A stretch of 64,000 bases of DNA from Microvirga lotononidis (lineage in GTDB: Bacteria; Pseudomonadota; Alphaproteobacteria; Rhizobiales; Beijerinckiaceae), in contig NZ_CP141048.1 in NCBI RefSeq assembly GCF_034627025.1, positions 248,001 through 312,000 of the forward strand. Direction: 5' to 3'. Both the position numbers and the translations under genes were made by a program. Position 1 is the stretch's first letter. Each line of letters starts with the position of its first letter. This document shows positions 19,398-27,162 of this stretch, piece by piece. Under the pieces are notes generated by a model. That model saw nothing but the letters and a program-made list of their open reading frames with translations. It did no database searches and was not told the origin of the DNA.

Positions 19398-20779
19398 GGC
19401 GCTCCTCCATCCATCGGAGACGTATCGTTCGCCCTTGTCCCGTTCGCGCGTTCCAAGAGCCTTTGAAAGATGTCCGCGGAACAGGCGATCATCGCCTCGA
19501 ACTGCGCGACGATGATGTTCTCGTTCGGCGAGTGGAGCATGGCACCGTGATGCGTGAGGCCGATGCCGACGATATTCGCGCCGAGCTGCTCGACGAAGGG
19601 ATGCGACGTCCCGGATGCGGGCGAACTCGGCTGCACGATGACGGGCCGCCCGAAATGCCGCTCCAGAAGCTCCTTCGCGTCCTGAATGAACCAATGGTCC
19701 GTCGACGACCTGACAGGCTTCACATTGGCATCGTGAACGATGAGCTCGATATCCTCGAAACCTTGCCGGTCGAGATGCGCGCGAAGAAGGCTTACGACGT
19801 GCTGCGGATCCTGATCGGGGACAAGGCGGAAATCGATTTTGACGGAGCCTTCGGCCGGCAGCACGGTCTTCGCGCCCTCGCCCGCATAGCCACCGGAGAA
19901 GCCGTTCACGTTCATGCACGGCGCGAAGTTCATCGCCGCGTAGAAACTGGCTCCGTCGATGCCATCGAGAACCCGCTGCCCGCCCGTCGCCCGAGCCAAG
20001 CTGTCGAACGAGAATGGCGGCACGGTGGCAAGATCCCGTTCCTGCTGCGTGGGCTGCCGGACCGTATCGTAGAAGCCGTCGATCAGCACACGGCCGGAAC
20101 CGTCGCGCAAGGAGGCTGTCGCGGCCGCGAGCCGCCAGAGCGGATTGTCGAACACGGCGCCCAGGCTCGAATGCAGATCGGCTCTCGCCGTCCTGCAGCG
20201 CAGCTCGACGGCCATCACCCCCTTGAAACCGCAGAGGATGACGGGGTGGCCGCTCGAGTCGATCTCGCCATATTCCCACCAGCAGATGTCCGCCGTCACG
20301 CCGGAGAAGCGCCTCTTCAGGAACCCCTCGAGCGACGGACTGCCGATCTCCTCCTCGCCGTCGACGAGCCAGATGATCCTGAAGGGCAAGGGGCCCGGAT
20401 GCCGCTCCCGGAACAGGCGCCAGCCTTCGAGACGGCTGACGAACTCGCCCTTGTCGTCGGCAACGCCGCGTCCATACCAGCGCCCGTCGCGCTCGCTCAG
20501 TTCGAACGGCGGGCTGTGCCACAAATCCACCGGATCCTCGGGCTGCACGTCGTAATGATTGTAGATCATGACGGTCAGGGGGCCGTCGCCGATCTCGCCC
20601 ACGACGAACGGCCCGATTTCCCCAGTGCAGACCTCCGCCTCGAAACCGGCTCCGGCGAGCAGATCACGGACCGCTTGGGCGCAGTCGGAAAGACGCTCCC
20701 CGCGCGCACTCACGGACGGGATGCCGACGAGGCGCCTCAGATCCTCTCTTGCCCGCCAAAGGCTCTCTTTCGGCAGCAT
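19394..20779 (-). CDS. M20 family metallopeptidase (dipeptidase-like)
   Basis: The 461-residue protein is of the M20 family (ArgE/DapE/carnosinase type). Zinc-site motifs are visible: MIYNHYDVQPEDP with His 75 and Asp 77, GRGVADDKGE with the bridging Asp 108, and VDGEEEIGSPSL with the Glu pair near 142-144. The insert after about residue 190 (ELRCRTARADLHSSLGAVFD) is the dimerisation domain. The late His is in ASGTSHPFVEQ. No signal peptide is seen, so it acts in the cytoplasm. It probably frees an amino acid from a dipeptide or N-acyl derivative for the neighbouring PLP enzymes. It overlaps the next gene by four bases and follows the aminotransferase after 12 bases. Confidence 0.88.
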   Translation of the reverse strand: MLPKESLWRAREDLRRLVGIPSVSARGERLSDCAQAVRDLLAGAGFEAEVCTGEIGPFVVGEIGDGPLTVMIYNHYDVQPEDPVDLWHSPPFELSERDGRWYGRGVADDKGEFVSRLEGWRLFRERHPGPLPFRIIWLVDGEEEIGSPSLEGFLKRRFSGVTADICWWEYGEIDSSGHPVILCGFKGVMAVELRCRTARADLHSSLGAVFDNPLWRLAAATASLRDGSGRVLIDGFYDTVRQPTQQERDLATVPPFSFDSLARATGGQRVLDGIDGASFYAAMNFAPCMNVNGFSGGYAGEGAKTVLPAEGSVKIDFRLVPDQDPQHVVSLLRAHLDRQGFEDIELIVHDANVKPVRSSTDHWFIQDAKELLERHFGRPVIVQPSSPASGTSHPFVEQLGANIVGIGLTHHGAMLHSPNENIIVAQFEAMIACSADIFQRLLERANGTRANDTSPMDGGAP

Positions 20780-20791
20780 CGCTTGCGCCTT

Positions 20792-21904
20792 CTAGGCGAG
20801 GCCGTGACGAGACAGGAACGCATCGAGCCGGGTCAGCCCCTCCACCAGATGCTCGGTCTTCACGCCGATGCCGATGCGGATGTGGCCCTCGATCCCGAAC
20901 CAGCTCCCTGCGACGACGAAAACGCTCTCCTCTTCCCGCAGACGGTTCGACAGATCCTCGGACGACATGTCGAAGTCATAGCGAAGGAACGCCATGCCGC
21001 CGGCGGCGGGACGCTGCCAGGACCAGCGGTTCCGCTTCTCGACCCAGCGCTCGACGATGTCGGCATTCTCGCGCAGAAGGGCACGCCCGCGCGCCAGGAT
21101 GCGCTCGCGGTTCTGCGGCTCCATGACGGACGCTCCGAGGATCTGGCTCAGGATCCCGCTGCCGATGGTCGTGTAATCCTGCCGCTCCGCCGCAGCCTCA
21201 ACCACTTCTTCCGGCCCGACGATCCAGCCGAGGCGCAGGCCGGGACATGCGAAGGATTTCGACAGGCTGCTCGTGACGATGACGCGTGGATACTCTCCAT
21301 AGAATGTCTCGGTCTCGGCCCCGTCGATCTCGCCTCCGCGATAGATCTCGTCGACCAGCAGCCAGGCACCTGCCCTCCGCGCCGCATCGAGCAACGCCTC
21401 GCGGCTCCTGCGCGACAGGACGGCGCCGGTCGGATTGCCGGGATTGGTGACGGCGATCAGCTTCACGCCGTCCAGCGCCTTGGCCAACGCCTTCTCGTCC
21501 ACCTGCCAACCCTGGTCGGCCAGCAGGGGAAGGCGCTCGACGTTCATGCCGAGCGCCCGCCCGAGACCGTCCACCTGCATGAAGTTCGGAACCGCGAACA
21601 GCACTTTGTCGCCAGGATCGATCATCGCCATCAGGGTGATCATCGTCGCCTCGGACGAGCCGTTCGTCACCAGCACGTTGGAAGCGGATGCGCCCGGATA
21701 CCAGCCGGCTATGGCGCTCCTGAGATCGGGGCGTCCGTCGGTCCAGCCGTAGCCGAGCGGCTGGCGCAACAGCGCCTGGGCCTCGTCCGGCGGAAGGATC
21801 TCCTCGATGCTGCAGGGATGCACCCCGCTTTCGGTCAGATTGATCTCGACGCCGTTCTCGAACAGCGTCTGGTTCCGCTCCATTAGGAAAGTATCGAACT
21901 GCAC
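20792..21904 (-). CDS. Class I/II PLP-dependent aminotransferase (first paralogue)
   Basis: The protein (370 residues from a GTG at 21904) is a fold-type I aminotransferase. The Schiff-base Lys is at about 216 in TSSLSKSFACPGLRLGW. The PLP ring residues are Asp 185 in LLVDEIYRG and Asn in TNPGNPTG. I prefer the GTG to the ATG at 21883: GGAG lies 7 bases upstream, and the extra seven residues align with the N-terminus of the divergent paralogue at 22099 (QFDTFLMERNQTLFENGVE against KIEEFTLERIQSLYENTVE). It is the first gene of the leftward operon and diverges from the paralogue across 194 bases holding a palindrome. Its amino donor is unknown. Confidence 0.88.
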   Translation of the reverse strand: MQFDTFLMERNQTLFENGVEINLTESGVHPCSIEEILPPDEAQALLRQPLGYGWTDGRPDLRSAIAGWYPGASASNVLVTNGSSEATMITLMAMIDPGDKVLFAVPNFMQVDGLGRALGMNVERLPLLADQGWQVDEKALAKALDGVKLIAVTNPGNPTGAVLSRRSREALLDAARRAGAWLLVDEIYRGGEIDGAETETFYGEYPRVIVTSSLSKSFACPGLRLGWIVGPEEVVEAAAERQDYTTIGSGILSQILGASVMEPQNRERILARGRALLRENADIVERWVEKRNRWSWQRPAAGGMAFLRYDFDMSSEDLSNRLREEESVFVVAGSWFGIEGHIRIGIGVKTEHLVEGLTRLDAFLSRHGLA

Positions 21905-22018
21905 CCAAAAGCTCCAATCAGGAATCGGGTCGAGGCAATGGTAGAGAATGGCCGCGCCAACGCAGGACCCGGGCACGCGGCAGGGGCGGACCATGGCAGG
22001 CGGAAGATTGAACCGTCA

Positions 22019-22033
22019 AGTCCAATTTGGACT
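22019..22033. promoter_or_regulatory. Perfect inverted repeat between divergent aminotransferase genes
   Basis: AGTCCAA-T-TTGGACT is a perfect 7-base inverted repeat with a one-base centre. It lies about 115 bases before the leftward GTG and 65 bases before the rightward ATG. Its position suits an operator controlling both operons, most simply bound by the YheO/DauR-type regulator encoded downstream. Confidence 0.6.
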
Positions 22034-22098
22034 ATGAAGTCTATTTTTGCGGTGCTAAGAGGCCATGAATCGTATCGTTTCGCATTGCGGGGATTGCC

Positions 22099-23214
22099 AT
22101 GAAGATCGAAGAGTTCACGCTCGAGCGCATCCAGTCGCTCTATGAGAACACGGTTGAGTACAACCTGTCCGACAGCGGCGTGCATCCCTATTCCCTGCGT
22201 GAGCTTCTGACGCCCGAACAGCAGAGCCAGGTGCTCGACGTCGAACTCGGCTACGGCTGGACCAACGGTCGCACGGAATTGCGCCAGGCCATCGCCAATC
22301 TGCATCCCAACCGCACCCCCGAACATGTGATGGTCACCAACGGCTCGGCCGAGGCGAATTTTATCCTCGTGATGTCGCTGCTCGAGCCCGGCGACGAGCT
22401 CGTGGTCTTCGTTCCGAATTATCTGCAGATCTGGGGTTGGGCCCGCGCCATCGGCGTGACCGTGAAGGAGGTTCTGCTGCGCGAGGAACTCGGGTGGACG
22501 CCAGATCTCGACGACGTGCGCAAGGCCGTCACGAGCCGCACGAAGATGATGACGATCTGCAATCCCAACAATCCGACCGGCGCCGTCCTGTCGCGCGAGA
22601 CGATGGATGGTCTCGTGGGGATCGCCCGCGAGCACGGCATCTATCTCCATGCGGACGAGGTCTATAAGGGTGCGGAACTCGATCAGGACGAACCTCCGAG
22701 CTTCGCTGACCTCTATGAGAAAGCCATCGTGACGAACGGCCTGTCGAAAGCCATGGCGCTCCCGGGCCTGCGCATCGGCTGGCTGGTCGGCCCCGTCGAG
22801 GAGATCTACACGTCCTGGCAGCGCAAGGACTACACCTCGATCACGACGGGTGCGGTCAGCGAGTTCGTGGCGGAGATCGCCGTGCAGCCCGCCAAGCGGC
22901 AGGAGATCCTGTCCCGCAGCAAGCGCATCCTGCGCGAGAACCTCGCCTTGCTGCAGCGCTGGGTCGATGCCAACGGCGACCTCTTCTCCTTCGTACCGCC
23001 CAAGGCCGGCGGCATGGCCTTCATCCGCTACGCCATGTCCATGAACTCGACCGATCTGGTGCACCGCCTGCGCGAGGAGCGCGGCGTCATGCTGCTGCCG
23101 GGCGACGTCTACGGCATGGATCGCTACATCCGGATCGGTATCGGCGCCCCCGCGCACCATCTGGAGGCGGGCCTGGAGCGTCTCGCCGCGTTCGTGCGCG
23201 CGCAAGCCACATGA
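22099..23214 (+). CDS. Class I/II PLP-dependent aminotransferase (second paralogue)
   Basis: This 371-residue fold-type I aminotransferase is clearly related to the divergent gene at 20792-21904. The Schiff-base Lys is at about 217 in TNGLSKAMALPGLRIGW, and other motifs are GYGWTNGRTELRQAI, MVTNGSAEANF, NPNNPTGAVLSRE and LHADEVYKGAELD. Both proteins share the unusual N-terminal motif with SGVHP. The stop codon overlaps the start of the regulator gene as ATGA, so the two are one transcript. The two paralogues probably act on related substrates in one pathway, or on the two enantiomers of one substrate. That is inference only. Confidence 0.88.
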   Translation: MKIEEFTLERIQSLYENTVEYNLSDSGVHPYSLRELLTPEQQSQVLDVELGYGWTNGRTELRQAIANLHPNRTPEHVMVTNGSAEANFILVMSLLEPGDELVVFVPNYLQIWGWARAIGVTVKEVLLREELGWTPDLDDVRKAVTSRTKMMTICNPNNPTGAVLSRETMDGLVGIAREHGIYLHADEVYKGAELDQDEPPSFADLYEKAIVTNGLSKAMALPGLRIGWLVGPVEEIYTSWQRKDYTSITTGAVSEFVAEIAVQPAKRQEILSRSKRILRENLALLQRWVDANGDLFSFVPPKAGGMAFIRYAMSMNSTDLVHRLREERGVMLLPGDVYGMDRYIRIGIGAPAHHLEAGLERLAAFVRAQAT

Positions 23215-23852
23215 ACCGCACGCGAAAAATCGGAGCGAAGACATCGCTCTCGCCTGAACTGGCGAGCTATGCGCCCGTCTGCGACGCCATCGCACTGCTC
23301 TTCCAGCCCTATGCGGAAGTGGTGCTCCACGATCTCGCCACCGAGACCGTCGTGCATCTCTCCAATCCCTTCTCAAAGCGCGAACTCGGCGAGCCGTCCC
23401 TCCTGCACGAGATCGACTTCAAGCCGTCCGACATCATCATCGGGCCTTATGAGAAGGTGAACTGGGACGGGCGGCGCATCAAGTCCGTCAGCGCCGTCCT
23501 GCGTGTGCATGAACGGTCCATCGGCATTCTCTGCATCAACGTGGACGTGTCGCATTTCCACGCCGTGATGCAGACGCTGACGGCGCTTGTCGCCGTGCCG
23601 CAATCGCCCGAGAAGCCGGCTTCGCTGTTCAAGGAGGACTGGCACGAGCGCATCAACGAATACATCCAGTCATGGACGCGCGAGCGAGGTCTGACCATCG
23701 CCGAGATGAGCCGCGCGCAGAAGCAGCAGCTCGTGACGGATCTTGCCGGCGACGGCGCCTTCGGCGGGCGCAACGCGGCAGCCTATATCTCGCGCGTGCT
23801 GGGATTGGGCCGGGCCACCGTCTACAACTATCTCAAGAAGGATCAGGCCTGA
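23211..23852 (+). CDS. YheO/DauR-type transcriptional regulator
   Basis: The 213-residue protein has an N-terminal YheO-like PAS domain (about residues 15-130), including FQPYAEVVLHDLATETVVHL and VLRVHERSIGILCINVDVS. A C-terminal helix-turn-helix of the HTH_22 type follows, ending in GGRNAAAYISRVLGLGRATV and YNYLKKD. DauR, a member of this family in Pseudomonas, represses D-arginine catabolism genes. Encoded in the same transcript as an aminotransferase, it probably senses the amino acid handled by this locus and binds the palindrome at 22019-22033. Its last 10 bases overlap the 3' end of the facing inositol-phosphatase gene. Confidence 0.87.
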   Translation: MNRTRKIGAKTSLSPELASYAPVCDAIALLFQPYAEVVLHDLATETVVHLSNPFSKRELGEPSLLHEIDFKPSDIIIGPYEKVNWDGRRIKSVSAVLRVHERSIGILCINVDVSHFHAVMQTLTALVAVPQSPEKPASLFKEDWHERINEYIQSWTRERGLTIAEMSRAQKQQLVTDLAGDGAFGGRNAAAYISRVLGLGRATVYNYLKKDQA

Positions 23853-24673
23853 GGGAGAAGCGCATCTCGCAGAGCCTGCCAGCTCTCCTCGTCCGGCGCA
23901 CTGATGAGGCCGCCGCCGCGATTGACGGGACGATACGGCGAACCATCGAAATGCGCCGTGTACCCGCCGGCCTCGCGATGGATCAGCCACCCGGCCGCAT
24001 GGTCCCATGGCATCACGCTCGACGAGAAAGAGAAATGCAGGTACCCGGCGGCCGTCAGGCGATAGGTATGCGCCGCGCACCGCAGATCCGCCGCCATGGC
24101 GACCTTTGGCAGGTTGCCCGTCACCACGGGGCGAAGGTTCTCCGGCAGGTAACGCCATGAAACGTTGCCCGCCATCTGCGACAAGGGAACCTTCGATGCG
24201 ACCTGAAGCGGGCTGGCGCTGCCGTCGGGACGCTGGACCCAGGCACCCTCGCCGCGAACGGCCATCGACCAGTCGTCCGAAATCGGATCCAGGATCACGC
24301 CGCAGACGATCTCGCCCTTCACCAGGGCCGCGGCCATCACGCCGAAGAGCGGAAGGCCCGAGGCAAAGTTCAACGTGCCGTCGACCGGGTCGAGGATGAA
24401 GGCGAGCTCGGCTTGTCCAAGACCGTCGAGCAGACTCGCGTCCCGGCTGACGCCCTCCTCGCCGACGACGAGCGCACCCGGAAACCGGCGCAGGAGCTCG
24501 GCCTCGATGACGCGCTCGGCGGCCTCGTCCGCATCGGTCACGAGGTCGAGCTGTGAGGACTTGGTCCGGATCGCGTCGGCCGACAGGTTCCGGAACCGCG
24601 GCAGGATCTCGGCCTGGGCGGTCGCCCGGAGGATCTCCGCAACGGCGAGTGCATCGGCTCGGGTGAAGGTCAT
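23843..24673 (-). CDS. Inositol monophosphatase family phosphatase
   Basis: The 276-residue protein belongs to the Mg-dependent, Li-sensitive phosphatase family that includes inositol monophosphatase, HisN-type histidinol phosphatase and CysQ. Metal-binding motifs are VVGEEGV with Glu 72-73, DPVDGTLNFASG with Asp 95 and Asp 98, and the C-terminal MPWDHAAGWLIHREAGG. The DPVDGT form is common in the inositol phosphatase and HisN branches, so the substrate is not settled. It starts about 30 bases after the facing-away aldo/keto reductase gene ends and may be its downstream operon partner. The 3' end overlaps the regulator gene on the other strand by 10 bases. Confidence 0.85.
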   Translation of the reverse strand: MTFTRADALAVAEILRATAQAEILPRFRNLSADAIRTKSSQLDLVTDADEAAERVIEAELLRRFPGALVVGEEGVSRDASLLDGLGQAELAFILDPVDGTLNFASGLPLFGVMAAALVKGEIVCGVILDPISDDWSMAVRGEGAWVQRPDGSASPLQVASKVPLSQMAGNVSWRYLPENLRPVVTGNLPKVAMAADLRCAAHTYRLTAAGYLHFSFSSSVMPWDHAAGWLIHREAGGYTAHFDGSPYRPVNRGGGLISAPDEESWQALRDALLPQA

Positions 24674-24706
24674 GGTCTTGTCGTACCCTGCTGTTTCGGA
24701 ACCGAT

Positions 24707-25543
24707 TCAGATCATTTCGAGCGGGCGCTTGCGCCGAGGCGGCGGAAACTCTGCATCGATGGCCTCAACATCGTCCCTATCCAGTTGGATCTCAAGCGCT
24801 TGATGATTGTCCCGCACGTGATCGGCGCTCGACGCCTTCGGAATTGCGATCACGCCGCGCCGATCTAGGACCCAGGCCAGAGCAATCTGGAACGGGCTTG
24901 CTCCATGTTTCTGCCCGACCCTGTCCAGGATGCTTCTGCGCGGAAGCCTGCCCTGTTCGATCGGGCTGTAGGCCATGAGGGGCATACGATGGTCCTGCAT
25001 CCACGGGATGAGGTCGAATTCCGGCCCTCTCCGGCTCACGTTGTAGAGCACCTGATTGGTGGCGCAGTTCGCGCCTTCCGGAATCGCGAACAGCTCTTCC
25101 ATGTCGGCGGTGTCGAAGTTGCTGACACCCCAGTGCCGGATCTTGCCGGCGCGGCGAAGCTCCTCGAACCCGGCAACGGTTTCCTCCAACGGCACGCTGC
25201 CGCGCCAATGCAGGAGATAGAGATCCAGCCGGTCCGTCTTCAACCGCCCGAGGCTGCGCTCGCAGGCCTGCATCACGCCCTGGCAGCTCGCATTGTGGGG
25301 ATACACCTTGCTGACGAGGAAGAGCCGATCCCGCTGCCCGGCGAGCGCCTCCGCGACGAGTTGCTCCGCCGCGCCCTCGCCGTACATCTCGGCCGTATCG
25401 ATGAGCGTCATGCCGAGTTCGACGCCGAGGCGGAGCGCGTCGATCTCCCGCGCCCGGTGACTCGCCGACTCGGCCATGTGCCAGGTCCCCTGCCCGAGAG
25501 CCGGAACGGCTTCACCGCCCGGCAACATGACTTCAAGGCCCAT
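24707..25543 (-). CDS. Aldo/keto reductase
   Basis: The 278-residue protein is a member of the AKR superfamily (NADPH-dependent reduction of aldehydes and ketones in a TIM barrel). The catalytic tetrad is readable: Asp 49 and Tyr 54 in LIDTAEMYGEG, Lys 79 in LVSKVYPHN and His 112 in YLLHWRGS. The sequence RHWGVSNFDTADMEEL and the cofactor motif IAIPKAS also fit. The start ATG has GGAGG 7 bases upstream. No specific substrate can be assigned. It is followed by the inositol-phosphatase-like gene with a 33-base gap. Confidence 0.88.
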   Translation of the reverse strand: MGLEVMLPGGEAVPALGQGTWHMAESASHRAREIDALRLGVELGMTLIDTAEMYGEGAAEQLVAEALAGQRDRLFLVSKVYPHNASCQGVMQACERSLGRLKTDRLDLYLLHWRGSVPLEETVAGFEELRRAGKIRHWGVSNFDTADMEELFAIPEGANCATNQVLYNVSRRGPEFDLIPWMQDHRMPLMAYSPIEQGRLPRRSILDRVGQKHGASPFQIALAWVLDRRGVIAIPKASSADHVRDNHQALEIQLDRDDVEAIDAEFPPPRRKRPLEMI

Positions 25544-25639
25544 GTCTCAACCTCCGCCTGGAGCGATCCTCGCTCGGAAAATTCACGATCGCGCGTGAGA
25601 GCGGCGGGGCGCCAAGCACATTTCACGGCACCCGGACGA

Positions 25640-26620
25640 TCACTGCAGGCGCGGCCCCTTCATGAAGCGCCCCCGGTCGGCGGACCGGATCGTCACGTCG
25701 AACATATCTCCCTCCCGCTCGAGCGTGAGCGGGACGTCGACCCCTGCGGCGCCCAGATCCCAGACGGCGCGATAGAACTCCGCGAGAGAGGTCACCGTTT
25801 GACCGGCAACCGCGTGGATCTGGTCACCGGCCCTCAAGCCTGCCCGCTGCGCCGGCGCATCGCCGGCAAGGCCGATGACCGTGATCTGATCATCCTCGGC
25901 CTCTGCGACATAGAATCCGAGCCAAGGCCGCGGTTTGCTTTTGGTCCGACCGAGGGTCAGGAGATCGTCCAGAATCGGCTTCAGGAGATCGATCGGCACG
26001 CTCATGTTGAGAGGCACCACGGTGCCGCCGGAAGCCTGATGCTGGAGCTGGAGCGAACCGATGCCGACGAGATCACCCCGGGGTCCGATCAAGGCCGTGC
26101 CGCCCCAATTGGGATGGGCTGGCGCGGTGAAGATGGCCGGATCGATGAGATACTCCCAATAGCCGGCGAATTCCTGGCAGGCGACCACTTGGGCCGCCAG
26201 GGAGTGGCTCAGTCCTCCGCTCCCGCCGATGACCACATGATCGCCCGGTTTCAGATGGCGGGAATCGCCCAGGGCCAGTACCGGCACGCCAAGGGGCTCG
26301 AGCGCCTGCACCAATCCGAAACCGCTCTCGTAATCGTAAGCGAGCACATCGGCCTGAACGGCCCGCCCCTTATTGGTGGTGAGCCAGACCTCTTCGGCCT
26401 CGGCAATCAGGTAGCCGATGGTGAGGACGAGACCGTCGTCCCGGATGACGACGCCCTGCCCGGCCCGTTCCGTCCCGAGCGTTTCGGCCGTGAAGGCATC
26501 ATCGGGAACCCGCGCCCTCAGGGAGACGACAGCCGCCAGAGCGTCCTTGAGGTCATAGCCGAGCGATCTCGGATCCGGTTGATACTCAGGAGGGATTTCC
26601 CATTCATCGGGTGATTGCAT
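25640..26620 (-). CDS. HtrA/DegP-like PDZ protein lacking the catalytic triad
   Basis: From the ATG at 26620 (GAGGAGC 5 bases upstream) the protein has 326 residues with the layout of an S1C trypsin-like domain plus one PDZ domain (about 235-320). The protease core is recognisable, but the key residues are gone. Where HtrA has TNxHV this protein reads LTIGYLIAEA, so His is replaced by Tyr 70. The Asp of TDLAVL aligns with Gly 100 in YESGFGLVQA. GNSGGPL is replaced by PNWGGTAL, with Trp 172 at the Ser. It has no signal peptide. It is therefore probably a non-proteolytic chaperone, adaptor or scaffold. The partner is unknown. Confidence 0.8.
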   Translation of the reverse strand: MQSPDEWEIPPEYQPDPRSLGYDLKDALAAVVSLRARVPDDAFTAETLGTERAGQGVVIRDDGLVLTIGYLIAEAEEVWLTTNKGRAVQADVLAYDYESGFGLVQALEPLGVPVLALGDSRHLKPGDHVVIGGSGGLSHSLAAQVVACQEFAGYWEYLIDPAIFTAPAHPNWGGTALIGPRGDLVGIGSLQLQHQASGGTVVPLNMSVPIDLLKPILDDLLTLGRTKSKPRPWLGFYVAEAEDDQITVIGLAGDAPAQRAGLRAGDQIHAVAGQTVTSLAEFYRAVWDLGAAGVDVPLTLEREGDMFDVTIRSADRGRFMKGPRLQ

Positions 26621-26795
26621 GCAAAGCTCCTCAGACCCTCGGCAGAGAGTCTGCACCCTGTAAAATTGGCCGAGCAAGGGCTGCCTTCAACAGGCCTCCC
26701 CCATTTGACGCACAAAAAGCCGTTACACGGAATCGCATCCGGCACAGCGGACGTCCGGCCTGCCTCTCACAGGGCGTCCCAAGGGCAAAGGTTTG

Positions 26796-27008
26796 CTAGG
26801 CCGCTTCGAGGACATCCGCCCGCATCATTGCGGGCGCCTCGTTCCAGACCTGCTCATGCTTCTTTTCCAGCATGCGCAGAGCCTGCCGGGCATAGAGACG
26901 AAATTCGTGTTGCAGAAGCCGCGATGCGGTTTCCCAAACGCCGTCCTCATGCCGCGCGACAAAGAATGCCCGAGCGATCTGCTCGATTTCCTGGTCCGTC
27001 TGATCCAC
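26796..27008 (-). CDS. Small hypothetical protein
   Basis: A 70-residue product from a GTG at 27008, with GGGGG about 7 bases upstream. The composition is helical and charged (EIEQIARAFFVARHEDGVWE, then RLLQHEFRLYARQALRMLEK). Other overlapping frames in this stretch give low-complexity translations, so this frame is the best candidate. I do not recognise the family, and no membrane segment or signal is seen. The frame is open further upstream, but without a convincing start. It lies between the HtrA-like gene and the chemoreceptor, all on one strand but with sizeable gaps. Confidence 0.5.
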   Translation of the reverse strand: MDQTDQEIEQIARAFFVARHEDGVWETASRLLQHEFRLYARQALRMLEKKHEQVWNEAPAMMRADVLEAA

Positions 27009-27162
27009 CTGTGCCCCCACACAGGAGCCCTCACGGCTCCGCCAGTTGCGCCGAGAGCAAGTCCGGCGGCAACTGTTGGCAAGGTGTCTGATTTGCGGAT
27101 TCCTGTCTGTACCCAAAAAGACACGATTCAGCCACAAATCGCTATTGTCGCTTGTAAAGGCG

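Noticed and set aside
19277..21886. Long plus-strand open frame opposite the M20 and aminotransferase genes (about 870 codons)
   Set aside because: It crosses three real minus-strand genes with clear catalytic motifs and has no recognisable motif of its own.
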